Assembly: GCA_001636495.1 (NCBI GenBank)
Contig: KV440964.1
Coordinates: forward strand, 4,170,666-4,234,665
Source of the DNA: Sutcliffiella horikoshii
Lineage (GTDB): Bacteria; Bacillota; Bacilli; Bacillales; Bacillaceae_I
Reading direction: 5' to 3'
Length of the DNA: 64,000 nucleotides
Shown: one piece after another, positions 42,499-51,500 of the stretch
Position numbering within the stretch: position 1 is the stretch's first letter
Layout: each line of letters begins with the position of its first letter
The notes under the pieces: model-generated
What the model was told of the DNA's origin: nothing
The model's database searches: none
The model's input: only the letters and a program-made list of their open reading frames with translations
Program-made: the position numbers and the translations under genes

Positions 42499-44427
42499 TT
42501 ATTTATGAGTATTCATTACTTTATTACCAGTATTCAATAGCTCTTCTTTCTTCCACCCCTCAAAATAAGAAGTAAACTCCGACTCCCCAGAATACGAAAT
42601 ACACAAATATTCCTTCGCTCTCGTCATTCCAATATACATCAACGAAACTTCCCGTTCCTTATCCTTTTCAAGGGGGAATGGCATGGTATCCGCTTTCACA
42701 ATAAACACTGCTTGGAAGTCCAGCCCTTTGCTGCTGTCTATTGTGCTAATTTTTACGGTCTCTTCTTCTCTATTAAAAGCTCTTTTGCTTGCTTCGTTTT
42801 CTGTTATCCATGTTGTGGGGATATCTTCTTTTAATAAAGCTCTTTGGATAGTCCCAATAATGTCTGCTTTATGTGTTCGTTTTACACGATATAGAATGAG
42901 CATTTCAGAGTAAGGAACTTTCCGCACTTGGTGGAGCTGTTGTATTTGTCTTGCTATAATCTGCATTTCTTTTGCAAAGCTTTCTGCTTTTAAGATGGCT
43001 GGTTCTGGCCCTTTGCGTTTCGTGCTTTTCGGCGATATTATCTCTACGCCTTCCGTTTCGCCTACTACTACCTTGTTTTGCAGCGAAGAATTCTTTTGGA
43101 AGAAGTCCCAGGCACAGTTGACGATTTGTGATGTGTTCCGGTAGTTGATATTCAGTATTTTCGATCTACCACGGAAATCCAGCCCCGTGTCCTTGAGATA
43201 GCTCCTTTTTCTTGGATAAATTGTTTGTGCACGGTCTTCTACAAGCAGTAGTGCTTTGGTTTCAGGGTTTAGACATAAGCTGACGAGATGAAGCCAGCTT
43301 GCTTCAAAGTCCTGTCCTTCGTCAATAAGGATAGCGTCATATTTAGGAGCAATTGCTTCTCCCTTCTCTAACTTCTCAATATATGTATCGATGATTCCCT
43401 CACTCATCTTCAGGTCATTTTTCAACCATTGATGAAAGTTTCTTACTTCAATATTCCTAGGAGTTGGCTGGATCTGTATTTCCCCATCACCAAAATGAAA
43501 GTCAAATAGATTATCAGGCTCCAACGCCATCGCTCTTACTATTTGCGCGATATTTTTGGAGAGTGATATGTTATAGCACAAAATCAAGATTTTCCAATCA
43601 GGATTTTCTTTCGCAAGCATCTTTGCTCTACTCGCCAGAATAATGGTCTTCCCACTGCCTGCTACTCCACGAATAAGTCTGTTTTTATCTCCAATTTGTT
43701 TGGCCATGTTCTCTTGGTGGAAATCCATTGTTTTAATATCTCTTAAAGATAGAAGCAGTTGATCCTGGTAAGGTACAGGTTCTTTGAATTCTGCACCAAT
43801 ACGAACCTCTGGAAATAGATAATACCTAATCGTATTAATTTCTTCATATGTAAGTGGCTCTCTCAATCTAAAAGGTACTTGGAACATATTGATTAATTTC
43901 TCGGCAAGCACTTCCTCAGAAAACTCCTCATAATCCGGATCTATCTCTTCCCGTGTAAGCATGCTGTCCGGATCAATGATAGAATAGATCCCGTCCTCTA
44001 GAACCTGCTTTTGGTTTAGCCGTGTAAAAACAACGCCATAGCCATAAGGAAACTTTAATTTAAACTGATGTTTCCCTTCTGTTTGGATCAGATTCTTATC
44101 CTTCTTCAAAACATCATTTATCTTAAACACGTAATCTCTTGCTTGTTTAAGCGGACTCTTCACACTATGTAGATTTCCACCAGTATCCCTAATCGTCCAC
44201 TCATCCTTATTCAACTGATATAACGTATTTCTTGTATAATCCTTCACCTCGAGCACAATCAGTCCCAAATCGGGACCAATAATCACAAAGTCCGGCCTAG
44301 TCCCTTGAATCTCCGGCTCATAATACACTATATAGTCATCCGGCAAATACTCCTTCAAAGTGCGGAACAAAATCCTTTCCCCAGAAGTAGCACTGCTCCT
44401 AATCGTTTCCGGAACCGTAACGGCCAT
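42499..44427 (-). CDS. NERD-domain nuclease fused to UvrD-type helicase
   Basis: 642 residues from an ATG at 44427 (TAGGTGAAAAGA upstream). Residues about 10-130 form a NERD domain: GERILFRTLKEYLPDDY, then GTRPDFVIIGPDLGLIVLEV with K in EVKDY. From about residue 235 an SF1A helicase follows: Walker A RGVAGSGKTIILASR, Walker B AILIDEGQDFEASW, motif III-IV (ALLLVEDRAQTIYPRKR), RNTSQIVN, and ISTIDSSKGLDFQAVFIVKA plus LMYIGMTRAKEYL at the end. A DNA repair or defence enzyme; the pairing of NERD and helicase suggests a self-contained DNA-degrading machine. Confidence 0.88.
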   Translation of the reverse strand: MAVTVPETIRSSATSGERILFRTLKEYLPDDYIVYYEPEIQGTRPDFVIIGPDLGLIVLEVKDYTRNTLYQLNKDEWTIRDTGGNLHSVKSPLKQARDYVFKINDVLKKDKNLIQTEGKHQFKLKFPYGYGVVFTRLNQKQVLEDGIYSIIDPDSMLTREEIDPDYEEFSEEVLAEKLINMFQVPFRLREPLTYEEINTIRYYLFPEVRIGAEFKEPVPYQDQLLLSLRDIKTMDFHQENMAKQIGDKNRLIRGVAGSGKTIILASRAKMLAKENPDWKILILCYNISLSKNIAQIVRAMALEPDNLFDFHFGDGEIQIQPTPRNIEVRNFHQWLKNDLKMSEGIIDTYIEKLEKGEAIAPKYDAILIDEGQDFEASWLHLVSLCLNPETKALLLVEDRAQTIYPRKRSYLKDTGLDFRGRSKILNINYRNTSQIVNCAWDFFQKNSSLQNKVVVGETEGVEIISPKSTKRKGPEPAILKAESFAKEMQIIARQIQQLHQVRKVPYSEMLILYRVKRTHKADIIGTIQRALLKEDIPTTWITENEASKRAFNREEETVKISTIDSSKGLDFQAVFIVKADTMPFPLEKDKEREVSLMYIGMTRAKEYLCISYSGESEFTSYFEGWKKEELLNTGNKVMNTHK

Positions 44428-44506
44428 TCTTTTCACCTACCGACAAAATATTACTTTAATTATAGCAAAAGAACTATAAATTTTACATAAAGTTACATAA
44501 AATTCA

Positions 44507-44542
44507 AAAAAGGTGCAGTAATTTATTACTGAGCACCTTTTT
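44507..44542. terminator. Two-way terminator hairpin
   Basis: AAAAAGGTGCAGTAAT and ATTACTGAGCACCTTTTT form a strong stem with A/T runs on both sides. Confidence 0.85.
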
Positions 44543-44646
44543 AAGCATATAATTGTTTAGTTATTTTTTTTCGACAAATTAAAGTTTTAATTTTGATTTA
44601 GTTTAAGCTTTGAAACGGGTCACCATGGTTATTTAAGAGGCATAAA

Positions 44647-44868
44647 CTAGGAATTGGAATGCATGTTCCAATTCCTTATTACATTGTGTCTAGTACTGAT
44701 TTTCCATTCTACTCTAACCACATCACTATTGTATGGAAACAACCTCAATAAGTCGTTTTCACAAACCAAAGTAATATAAATACAGTTATATATGTCTTCA
44801 AATTCTAAGTATGGTTGTAACTTGAACCTTTTATTAAAAAATGTGAGTTCTAGGTTAAGTACTTTACG
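44647..44868 (-). pseudogene. Open frame fragment without start
   Basis: 73 codons open on both sides by stops, with protein-like composition (LELTFFNKRFKLQPYLEFED; VCENDLLRLFPYNSDVVRVE) but no start codon or ribosome site. It is probably the C-terminal end of a lost gene. Within it, at 44648-44677, lies a perfect palindrome (GGAATTGGAATGCAT and complement). Confidence 0.35.
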
Positions 44869-44895
44869 TTATAATATGTTGATTTATTAAAAAGA

Positions 44896-45144
44896 CTACT
44901 TTTCAGTATAATCATTATTATAATAATCTTCCTCAAAACCTATCTTAATTTTCTTATATTCTGGGTCCATTTTGTGTAATTCATCCCTAACTCGTTGCCG
45001 TAGCTCAATTGCTGGCTTCAAACAATATTCTAAAAATTCCTTTTTTGTTAGTAATATATCTGGAAATATGATTTTTAAGAATCCAGTAGCTAACCTTTGA
45101 ATTGCTTTGATATCTCTTAAATCTTTACAATTTTTCAATTTCAT
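44896..45144 (-). pseudogene. C-terminal fragment of a BrxL-like (BREX Lon-like) protein
   Basis: 82 residues. LRDIKAIQRLATGFLKIIFP and ELRQRVRDELHKMDPEYKKI match the C-terminal end of the Lon-like BrxL proteins (DxRDxxAVRRTxSGLLKL ... AxExRRRVKEQL) of BREX defence systems. The roughly 600 residues with the ATPase and protease domains are missing. The frame runs upstream into a family B palindrome at 45157-45200, which may mark the break. Confidence 0.6.
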
Positions 45145-45156
45145 ATTACCGATGCA

Positions 45157-45200
45157 GCGGGACGGTTCTCTTGCTTCCGAAGCAGTAGAATCGTCACCGC
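45157..45200. repeat. Palindromic repeat, family B (GGGACGGTTCT type)
   Basis: GCGGGACGGTTCTCTTGCTT on the left arm pairs with AAGCAGTAGAATCGTCACCGC on the right with about four mismatches. The same arm sequence ends the element at 51535-51676. Confidence 0.75.
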
Positions 45201-45307
45201 GAATATATTTTCGACAAATACTGGTATTTTACTTAGCGTTTTTAGCAAGAAAAATTTAATTAGTATTTCGGCTCTCTCATCCACTTATTTTTTCACTTCG
45301 TTGAACC

Positions 45308-45340
45308 AAAAAAAGACCGTCTGATATTGAGACGGACTTG
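45308..45340 (-). terminator. Terminator after the Excalibur-domain gene
   Basis: GACCGTCT and AGACGGAC pair around GATATTG; the minus strand ends in TTTTTTTGG. Confidence 0.8.
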
Positions 45341-45359
45341 GACTTTACCTAAACTATTC

Positions 45360-46058
45360 TTATCTTTCACAAGCCCAACCATCTTTATCCCTGTCATGTT
45401 TAGGTGCATAAGCTGGGTGGTCGGAACCTACTCCATTTGGATATACTTTGCGCAATTCTGTACAGTTTTGGAAACTTTCTTTCGGAGCTGGTGGTGGCGT
45501 TGCCGCTGCCTTAGCCTTAGCTTCTTCCTCTGCTTTAGCTCTAGCTGCAGCTTCTTCCTCCGCTTTTTTACGAGTTGCTTCCTCTTCTGCTAGTTTACGC
45601 TGACGCTCTTCTTCTTCCAAGCGCTGTCTTTCTGCAAGTTCTTTCGCTTTTTGTTCTGCTTCTAAACGTTTTTGTTCTGCTTCTTGTTTAGCTTTCTCTT
45701 CTTCCATTTTTTTCTGCTCAGCTAACTCTTTTGCTTTTTCTGCTTCTAATGCTTTTGTTTTTTCTGCTTCTTCCTTCTTTTTCTGCTCTTCTAAATCTTT
45801 CTTTTTAGCTTCTTCTTCTCTTTCCTTATTAGCTTCTTCTTTGGATAAAGCATTTGCTTCGGTAGCTAATGTTTGTTCTGGTTGGTCGGGTGCGGTGATA
45901 CCGACACCGATAAAGGAAATGACGAATGCTGTGCCTCCTGTAATTAATACTTTCTTTCTAGAATTCATTTTGAATAAAGAAGGTTTGATCAGGCCGATAA
46001 GAATGAAGGGTAAACTAAAGAAAACGATTAAAGCAAATATTGTACTAATAAACGCCAT
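45360..46058 (-). CDS. Membrane-anchored coiled-coil protein with C-terminal Excalibur domain
   Basis: 232 residues: two hydrophobic segments (about 1-28 and 36-54), a long charged coiled coil (about 70-185, EEEKAKQEAEQKRLEAEQKA type), and a C-terminal Excalibur calcium-binding domain (FQNCTELRKVYPNGVGS, then DRDKDGWACER). The layout and anchor resemble the Ltp-repeat protein at 4082, with a different head. Excalibur domains bind Ca and occur on surface proteins and nucleases. The head would lie outside the cell, tied to the membrane by the stalk. Confidence 0.85.
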   Translation of the reverse strand: MAFISTIFALIVFFSLPFILIGLIKPSLFKMNSRKKVLITGGTAFVISFIGVGITAPDQPEQTLATEANALSKEEANKEREEEAKKKDLEEQKKKEEAEKTKALEAEKAKELAEQKKMEEEKAKQEAEQKRLEAEQKAKELAERQRLEEEERQRKLAEEEATRKKAEEEAAARAKAEEEAKAKAAATPPPAPKESFQNCTELRKVYPNGVGSDHPAYAPKHDRDKDGWACER

Positions 46059-46431
46059 GGGTGTTTCCTCCTAGAGATAATATGTATAGAAAACATTCAA
46101 CAAGACAATTGGATTTAAAAGAATATCTACTACTTTGTAAGTATAACTTTTGATGATGTTAATATTCAACAGAAATAGTGAAATTACATACATTTCTTAC
46201 AATATTTAGAGAATACTCCTATCAATCTCTTAAAATTTTGATGGATTTCTTTCCAAACTTAAGGTCTAGTAGTTGCATTCGCTTGCGCTAGTTTATTTCC
46301 TGTTAATACTTCTATAATCAAATTGCAGGTTATGACCTTCTGAAAATTTGTAAAAATATTGAAAATACCGCTCGTGCTATATGGAATAAATAGTTATAAT
46401 ATAAATATATTGCTTTCTGGAGGCATTAAAA
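46059..46431. other. Divergent intergenic region
   Basis: About 370 bases between the divergent Excalibur-protein and ion-channel genes. TATAAT occurs 36 bases before the channel gene, but without a clear -35 box. No small gene or operator could be supported. Confidence 0.4.
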
Positions 46432-47199
46432 ATGGAAATAAGAACAGAAACAAAAGTAGGTTACTTATCTAGAGACAACAAATACAAACTATTATTTGTT
46501 TATGAAATCCTTATGGCTGTTCTTGCTTTTATTTCGGTAATGTTTATTTGGAGTGACGATTTTCTGATTAGAGATATAGACACAATTATATGGGGTATTT
46601 TTGTAATCGATGTTTTCTGCCGATTTATTGTCAGTAAAAACAAATTAGAATACATAAAGAAGAACCCATTAGACATCGTAGCAATCATACCTTTAGATAG
46701 CATCTTCCGCCTCGCCCGTTTGGCTAGACTAATCAGGCTTGCCCGTTCACTGGTTATTATTAAACATTACACCAAACCAATCTACCAAATACTAAAAACG
46801 AATAGCTTAGATAAAGTACTGGTTTTCTTATTTGTAGTTATTTTTATGGTTTCTATTCCCATTCAGCTATTAGAGCCTTCTATAAACACTTACACTGATG
46901 CTGTCTGGTGGGCTATCGTAACCTCAACTACAGTCGGATATGGCGACATTTCTCCTGAAACTATTATCGGCAGATTGATAGCTGTTTTCTTAATGATATT
47001 TGGCATCGGTCTTCTTGGATTAGTTACAAGTTCTGTAGCATCGTATTTTTTAAAACCTCCTATTAAAGAAGAAAATTCAACCGTAACATTTCTTAAGTCT
47101 GAAATAGATCGCATTGAAGACTTATCCGATCAGGAGTTGCAGAGAGTAATATCAGTGATAAATAGCTACAAGAAACAAAAAAATGATGAGAACATGTAA
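46432..47199 (+). CDS. Voltage-gated-type potassium channel
   Basis: 255 residues with six membrane helices: S1-S3 (YEILMAVLAFISVMFIW ...), an Arg-rich S4 (FRLARLARLIRLARSLVII), pore helix WWAIVTSTTVGYGDIS with the K+ filter TVGYGD, and S6 (GRLIAVFLMIFGIGLLGLVT). The C-terminal tail (KSEIDRIEDLSDQELQRVIS) is a short coiled coil. It belongs to the six-TM K+ channel family of bacteria. TGGAGG precedes the ATG. Confidence 0.93.
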   Translation: MEIRTETKVGYLSRDNKYKLLFVYEILMAVLAFISVMFIWSDDFLIRDIDTIIWGIFVIDVFCRFIVSKNKLEYIKKNPLDIVAIIPLDSIFRLARLARLIRLARSLVIIKHYTKPIYQILKTNSLDKVLVFLFVVIFMVSIPIQLLEPSINTYTDAVWWAIVTSTTVGYGDISPETIIGRLIAVFLMIFGIGLLGLVTSSVASYFLKPPIKEENSTVTFLKSEIDRIEDLSDQELQRVISVINSYKKQKNDENM

Positions 47200-47405
47200 A
47201 GAAGTTTTCTATCCTTCCTTAGTTCCCATCATATACACTTCAATTTTTTTCTTCTATCTTTTGGCGATAGTGAGTGTTACCACCTGTAATTTCTTTTGCA
47301 TTAAGAACCGCTTAATCCCGGGATTAGCTTTAATTATTAACTGGCAGAAAAACATCATTCTAAAGCTTCTAGAAGATATTTATTAAAACTCTTCCGGAGG
47401 CTTTT

Positions 47406-47558
47406 TTACTTAAATAATTTCCCCAAAGCCTTTCCTGTCGCTTTCCCGGCAGCTCTCCTTGCAATACGCTTTCCGACTTTCCCTTTCTTCACTGCATTTA
47501 CATCCCCGAGCAGCCTGGCTATAAAATACAGCCAACCTCTTGTTTTATTAATGCTCAT
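47406..47558 (-). CDS. 50-residue basic protein
   Basis: The product contains TRGWLYFIARLLGDVNAVKK and a basic Gly/Ala-rich tail (GKRIARRAAGKATGKALG). TTAGGGGGGAT lies 4 bases before the ATG. The amphipathic, basic tail could bind nucleic acid or membrane. Unknown; such short proteins are widespread in Bacillaceae. Confidence 0.65.
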   Translation of the reverse strand: MSINKTRGWLYFIARLLGDVNAVKKGKVGKRIARRAAGKATGKALGKLFK

Positions 47559-47602
47559 CTTATCCCCCCTAAGAGTCTTACATTTGTTGTTACAACTTTA
47601 CC

Positions 47603-47767
47603 CTACAGACTTTTGGACTTTCTGTTCTTTTTTTTAACACGCTGCATTTCTTTTTCAGTGCGATACGTACTTACTTTTTCTCTTACTACGTCAGGTTCCT
47701 GCTTTGTGGATAATGCTTTAACAAAGATGTCTTCTACCTTATGACAAACCGTCTTATATAATCCCAT
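47603..47767 (-). CDS. 54-residue basic protein
   Basis: Starts GLYKTVCHKVEDIFVKALST and ends with a Lys/Arg-rich tail (QRVKKKNRKSKSL). TTAGGAG lies 7 bases before the ATG, and it follows the YHYH-protein gene by 10 bases, so they share a transcript. Unknown function. Confidence 0.6.
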   Translation of the reverse strand: MGLYKTVCHKVEDIFVKALSTKQEPDVVREKVSTYRTEKEMQRVKKKNRKSKSL

Positions 47768-47777
47768 TAAAATGCTC

Positions 47778-48998
47778 CTAACTAATCATTTTCTTTGCAA
47801 CATAAAATCTTCTGCCTAACCATGCTAGTGCAGCTACTCCAATTCCTCCTGCTGCCGCTTTCTGGTTTGTCTCTACTTCTTCTTCATACTCTTTATAGCC
47901 TAATTCATAATAATGGTCGAAAATAACTTCTCCCTTATCATATCCGCTTGGAATATCTTTTGAGTTACCTTCTCTCCCCTGGGCAAATGCAGTTTCCCTA
48001 ATTTCTATAACTTCTTTATTTGACTCAAAACCTACTCTATACCATTCTATTAATTTATCATTGGCTATCTCAGCCTTCTCGTAATCCACCATTTTAAAAG
48101 CAGCTTCATAACCTTGGTTGATATACTCTTCTTTTAACTCAGCCTGGGCTTTATCATACCCTTCCTGATACGCTTTAGCATAACCTTCATCAAGTTCATT
48201 AGGAAGAAAATACACATCTTCTTTACCGTCTTTATAACCAAGACTTACAAGCTCTTTTTTCTTCGCTTCCACACGTTCATTGACAGCTTTCAAAAAACCG
48301 GTTTCAAATGATGTCTTCAATATTGGATTAGAACTATATACTTCTGGAATTTGTATTTCGTCCTGATTCTGACCCAAAGCATAACCATCATCATATGCCT
48401 TTGATTTCTCAGATTCTATTTTTCCCTTACCTTCTCCATATCCTTTGTTATATCCTGTTTCATAACCTTGTTTATACGCAGCAGAACCAGAAGCTGCTAT
48501 ACTATTTTTCTTCGCTTCTTGAATTGCATTTTTATAACCTTGATCATATCCTGTTACTTCACCATTTGTTTTGTCTTGTTGGTCCTGCTTGTACTGAGCT
48601 TGCTCAGGGCTATTATTTATCTTTGTTTTGTCATATCCAGCAGGAGGTTCACAGGGAATACCATCGTCTACTACCCCATTTCCAAAGCCGTCCAAATTTT
48701 CAGGATCGTATGTAGCTGAGTAACCTTTTGCATTCCAATATTCAACAACTTCATCAAACGTTGCAAAATCAGAGCAATCTTTATCCCTTCTAGTAACAGG
48801 CGCCGGTGCAGTACCACCACCAGTTGATGAGCCTCCGCCGCCATTATGATAGTGGTAACCGGTACATAATCCTTTTGCAATAGATTTTTCACTACAATTG
48901 TGTCCCCCTCTGGAATCCGTTCTTCCAGAGTGTGCTTCTGCAACAGTTGCCAGCATTAAAATAGTTAAAAAGATAAACATAGCGGTTATATTCTTCAT
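47778..48998 (-). CDS. YHYH/Excalibur-type surface protein with GYxxG repeats
   Basis: 406 residues. Signal peptide (IFLTILMLATVAEAHSG), then a YHYH domain (DSRGGHNCSEKSIAKGLCTG, then YHYHNGGGG), then a calcium-binding-like stretch (RDKDCSDFATFDEVVEYWNA; GNGVVDDGIPCEPPAGYDKT), then many GYxxG-type repeats (YKQGYETGYNKGYGEGKG; YAKAYQEGYDKAQAEL) and a C-terminal membrane helix (GGIGVAALAWLGRRFY). It would thus be bound to the membrane with the domain outside. The role is unknown. The start at 48998 fits the signal peptide; the frame also extends to 49031. Confidence 0.78.
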   Translation of the reverse strand: MKNITAMFIFLTILMLATVAEAHSGRTDSRGGHNCSEKSIAKGLCTGYHYHNGGGGSSTGGGTAPAPVTRRDKDCSDFATFDEVVEYWNAKGYSATYDPENLDGFGNGVVDDGIPCEPPAGYDKTKINNSPEQAQYKQDQQDKTNGEVTGYDQGYKNAIQEAKKNSIAASGSAAYKQGYETGYNKGYGEGKGKIESEKSKAYDDGYALGQNQDEIQIPEVYSSNPILKTSFETGFLKAVNERVEAKKKELVSLGYKDGKEDVYFLPNELDEGYAKAYQEGYDKAQAELKEEYINQGYEAAFKMVDYEKAEIANDKLIEWYRVGFESNKEVIEIRETAFAQGREGNSKDIPSGYDKGEVIFDHYYELGYKEYEEEVETNQKAAAGGIGVAALAWLGRRFYVAKKMIS

Positions 48999-49036
48999 AA
49001 CCTCATCACTTCTCCTCAAAATACAGCACAAAAAAG

Positions 49037-49059
49037 CCAGTAGTAAGATACACTACTGG
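49037..49059 (-). terminator. Terminator downstream of the DUF2075 gene region
   Basis: CCAGTAGT and ACTACTGG form a stem around AAGATAC; the minus strand continues with CTTTTTTGTG. Confidence 0.7.
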
Positions 49060-49234
49060 TAGTTGATCCACTGTTAATTAAATGAAATTCTTCTTATACA
49101 ATACTTATTTTACATATATTCCACTTAATTACAATATGGTTTAATTAATTATTTCCAGAGGGAATTCTTGGTATAATATTATCATTCCAAGAGTATAAGC
49201 CTAATTAGATATATCTATTGAGTAAAATATAAAA

Positions 49235-49354
49235 TCATTTTCCTATAACTATGAAACCTACGGTACTGTTCTCCTTTCCTTCATACCACATAGTATCAGA
49301 AGAACCGTTCATATTATTTCTTAATCCATCGCTATTTCTCTCTTGAACGGCTAT
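49235..49354 (-). pseudogene. Short open frame fragment without start
   Basis: 39 codons ending SSDTMWYEGKENSTVGFIVI look like the end of a real protein, but there is no start or ribosome site. It is probably a remnant. The rest of 49060-49457 shows nothing further beyond the palindrome at 49402. Confidence 0.3.
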
Positions 49355-49401
49355 TTACCTCTTAACCTCAAGGAGGTATTTGTAAGTTATACATTCCTTT
49401 T

Positions 49402-49431
49402 AAAGAATAAAATTTGACGATTTTATTCTTT
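49402..49431. terminator. AT-rich palindrome after the DUF2075 gene
   Basis: AAAGAATAAAATT and ATTTTATTCTTT pair around TGACG, 27 bases past the stop codon of the minus-strand gene. Possibly a two-way terminator. Confidence 0.55.
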
Positions 49432-49457
49432 CTTATCAGCCTTTTCATAATTTCAAA

Positions 49458-51305
49458 TCACTTAGAGTTTAGAGAATTCACATACTCCCTCAACCCCACC
49501 TCACAACAATAAACCCAACACCCCTTCATCCCCCTAGTCATTAACGTCTTATAAGTATTCCTAACCAAATCAAACAAAACATCCTCTTGCCCCTTTTTAG
49601 GCTTAGCCGGCCTAGCACCCTTATCTTTATATTCTTCTCTCCGTACAATAAGAGACCGCGTTTCCGGATTATACCCCAAATCTCTCCCAATAATAACCCC
49701 TACATATTCCATCTCCAGCCCTTGCACTGTATGAATGCAGCCAACCTGATTACCACAGTCAGGGTGAATCGCCCAATCTATGCGGTTCGGGTCATTCCAT
49801 GGAAGGGCAAAGTTATGTTCTTCTATGACTACGTCTTTTGGCAGCTCACCGTTAGCATTCTTTGTCCAATCCCACGCATATCCTGCCAGGAGCCTTCCTC
49901 CACGCTTGTTGACTACTTCTTCTATTAAATCATGCGGATTATTAACTAGATTAAATTCAAATTCTCCTTCTAGAGAAACCTCTTCATTAGAGTATCCTAG
50001 CAAACTATCAAGCCATGAAATATAGTTTCCTGATCCGGAGCAGCGGTATTGGGAGTCGAGCTCTACTATGTGTGTTTCTGCTCCTTGTTTTTGTGCTTCT
50101 TCTGCTATTAATTTGACGCTGCCTATGTCTTTTTTGGAGATGACCTGCTTATCGTCAACGAAGAAAACGCTTACTTTGGATGAACGGATAATCTGTGTGG
50201 CTTGGTTTTCTCCTACTATCTTCTTTTTCATATGGCCTTGTTCTTTTAAGCGGTGAGCTTCATCACAGATAAGGACATCGAAGTAGTCTTTTGGTGTGTG
50301 AACATAGGATGCAGATCCTTTGAATAGATCTCTTACTTCTACAAAGTTAGACTTTCCTATCACTTTTTTACGCAGGATTTCTCTGAATGCCTGGTTCGGG
50401 GTGATGTATTCTGCATAGGCTTCAGACTTTAGGAGGTTGCTCATTAAGTTGAGTCCGATTACCGACTTACCGGTTCCTGGGCCACCTTTTATGATGATTA
50501 CATGCTTCTGGTCTGTGTTTTGGCTTAACCTGTTATACATACTGACTACTTTCTCATATGCTACTTTTTGTTCATCCAGCAGAATGAATTCCTCGTTTCC
50601 AGCAATTAAGGAACCCACTGTTTCAACTAGCTTTTTAGATGGACGAATTCTTCCTTGTTCGATGGAGTCTGCTATCGCCCCACCATTTCCCTCTGATACT
50701 TTCTCTTTTATAAGTTTAGCCAACTCTCTGTCATTAAATTGAAAGAAAAGCGGGGATTCTTGAAGGTAACTTGAGTACCTCTTGTCTAATAAAGGTTCAT
50801 TCATGGAAGCTTGAATATAGTTATGTAAGTATGCACACGATGAAAGTTTAATAGAAGGATCTGAGTACAGCGACTCATTAAAGTTGAGTAAGAATCTTTT
50901 ATAAGAGGAAGCCTGATAGGAAGGATGAACAGTTTCGCGTTCTCTGCCACCTAGGTAGGTTTTTACAATCCCATTTCCTTCAACAGCTTTCGCTTTCTGC
51001 CACTGTTTCAATTCTATGATCATCGCATTTTTCTTGCCCTTTTTGTCCAGGCCGGTTATGAGAAAGTCGATCCTTTTCTCGGTTGAGGGGAGCTTGTATT
51101 CCAACAGGACATGGGTATCTTTCTTCAGCTCGGCATCCCTAATAACCCTAGCCATTTGTGGTAAGGAATTCTCCCAGGATCGCAGTTCACTTTCAGAGAC
51201 CACTTTGTTCATTCTTTTGAGCACATTTTGTTTTAAGACGTAGCCTATTTTGTTTTCATATATATGGTTGATGAAATTGGAGGAGGTTTCGTTGTAGATA
51301 ATCAT
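49458..51305 (-). CDS. DUF2075 (Schlafen-type) NTPase/helicase with nuclease-like N-terminus
   Basis: 615 residues from an ATG at 51305 (TTGAGGACCAAT upstream). The first 200 residues contain EKRIDFLITGLDKKGKKNAM followed by IIELKQW, a D ... ExK nuclease pattern. From about residue 260 the DUF2075 domain follows: Walker A IIIKGGPGTGKSVIGL, Walker B DVLICDEAHRLKE, VFFVDDKQVIS, ELDSQYRCSGSGNYISWL and IHTVQGLEMEYVGVIIG near the end. Similar proteins are found in defence islands. No partner gene adjoins. Confidence 0.83.
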   Translation of the reverse strand: MIIYNETSSNFINHIYENKIGYVLKQNVLKRMNKVVSESELRSWENSLPQMARVIRDAELKKDTHVLLEYKLPSTEKRIDFLITGLDKKGKKNAMIIELKQWQKAKAVEGNGIVKTYLGGRERETVHPSYQASSYKRFLLNFNESLYSDPSIKLSSCAYLHNYIQASMNEPLLDKRYSSYLQESPLFFQFNDRELAKLIKEKVSEGNGGAIADSIEQGRIRPSKKLVETVGSLIAGNEEFILLDEQKVAYEKVVSMYNRLSQNTDQKHVIIIKGGPGTGKSVIGLNLMSNLLKSEAYAEYITPNQAFREILRKKVIGKSNFVEVRDLFKGSASYVHTPKDYFDVLICDEAHRLKEQGHMKKKIVGENQATQIIRSSKVSVFFVDDKQVISKKDIGSVKLIAEEAQKQGAETHIVELDSQYRCSGSGNYISWLDSLLGYSNEEVSLEGEFEFNLVNNPHDLIEEVVNKRGGRLLAGYAWDWTKNANGELPKDVVIEEHNFALPWNDPNRIDWAIHPDCGNQVGCIHTVQGLEMEYVGVIIGRDLGYNPETRSLIVRREEYKDKGARPAKPKKGQEDVLFDLVRNTYKTLMTRGMKGCWVYCCEVGLREYVNSLNSK

Positions 51306-51500
51306 ATTGGTCCTCAATCCTTTTGGTTATGTATTTTATTGTAAATATAGATTTATAGTAACACTTGTTAATTTGGAAAAGAATACATTTTTACAATTTT
51401 CTACAAAAGTGAATACTATTAAAAAAGTAGGACATATAGTTTTAAGACTCAACACAGAAGACTTTAATTATTTAGGAGGAATTTTTTACAAAATAGAAAG

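Noticed and set aside
45501-45860. Repetitive DNA in the Excalibur-protein gene
   Set aside because: Again codon repeats of a charged coiled coil, not a CRISPR array.
47183-47386. 67-residue plus-strand frame after the channel gene
   Set aside because: No proper ribosome site and no family pattern; it overlaps the channel end.
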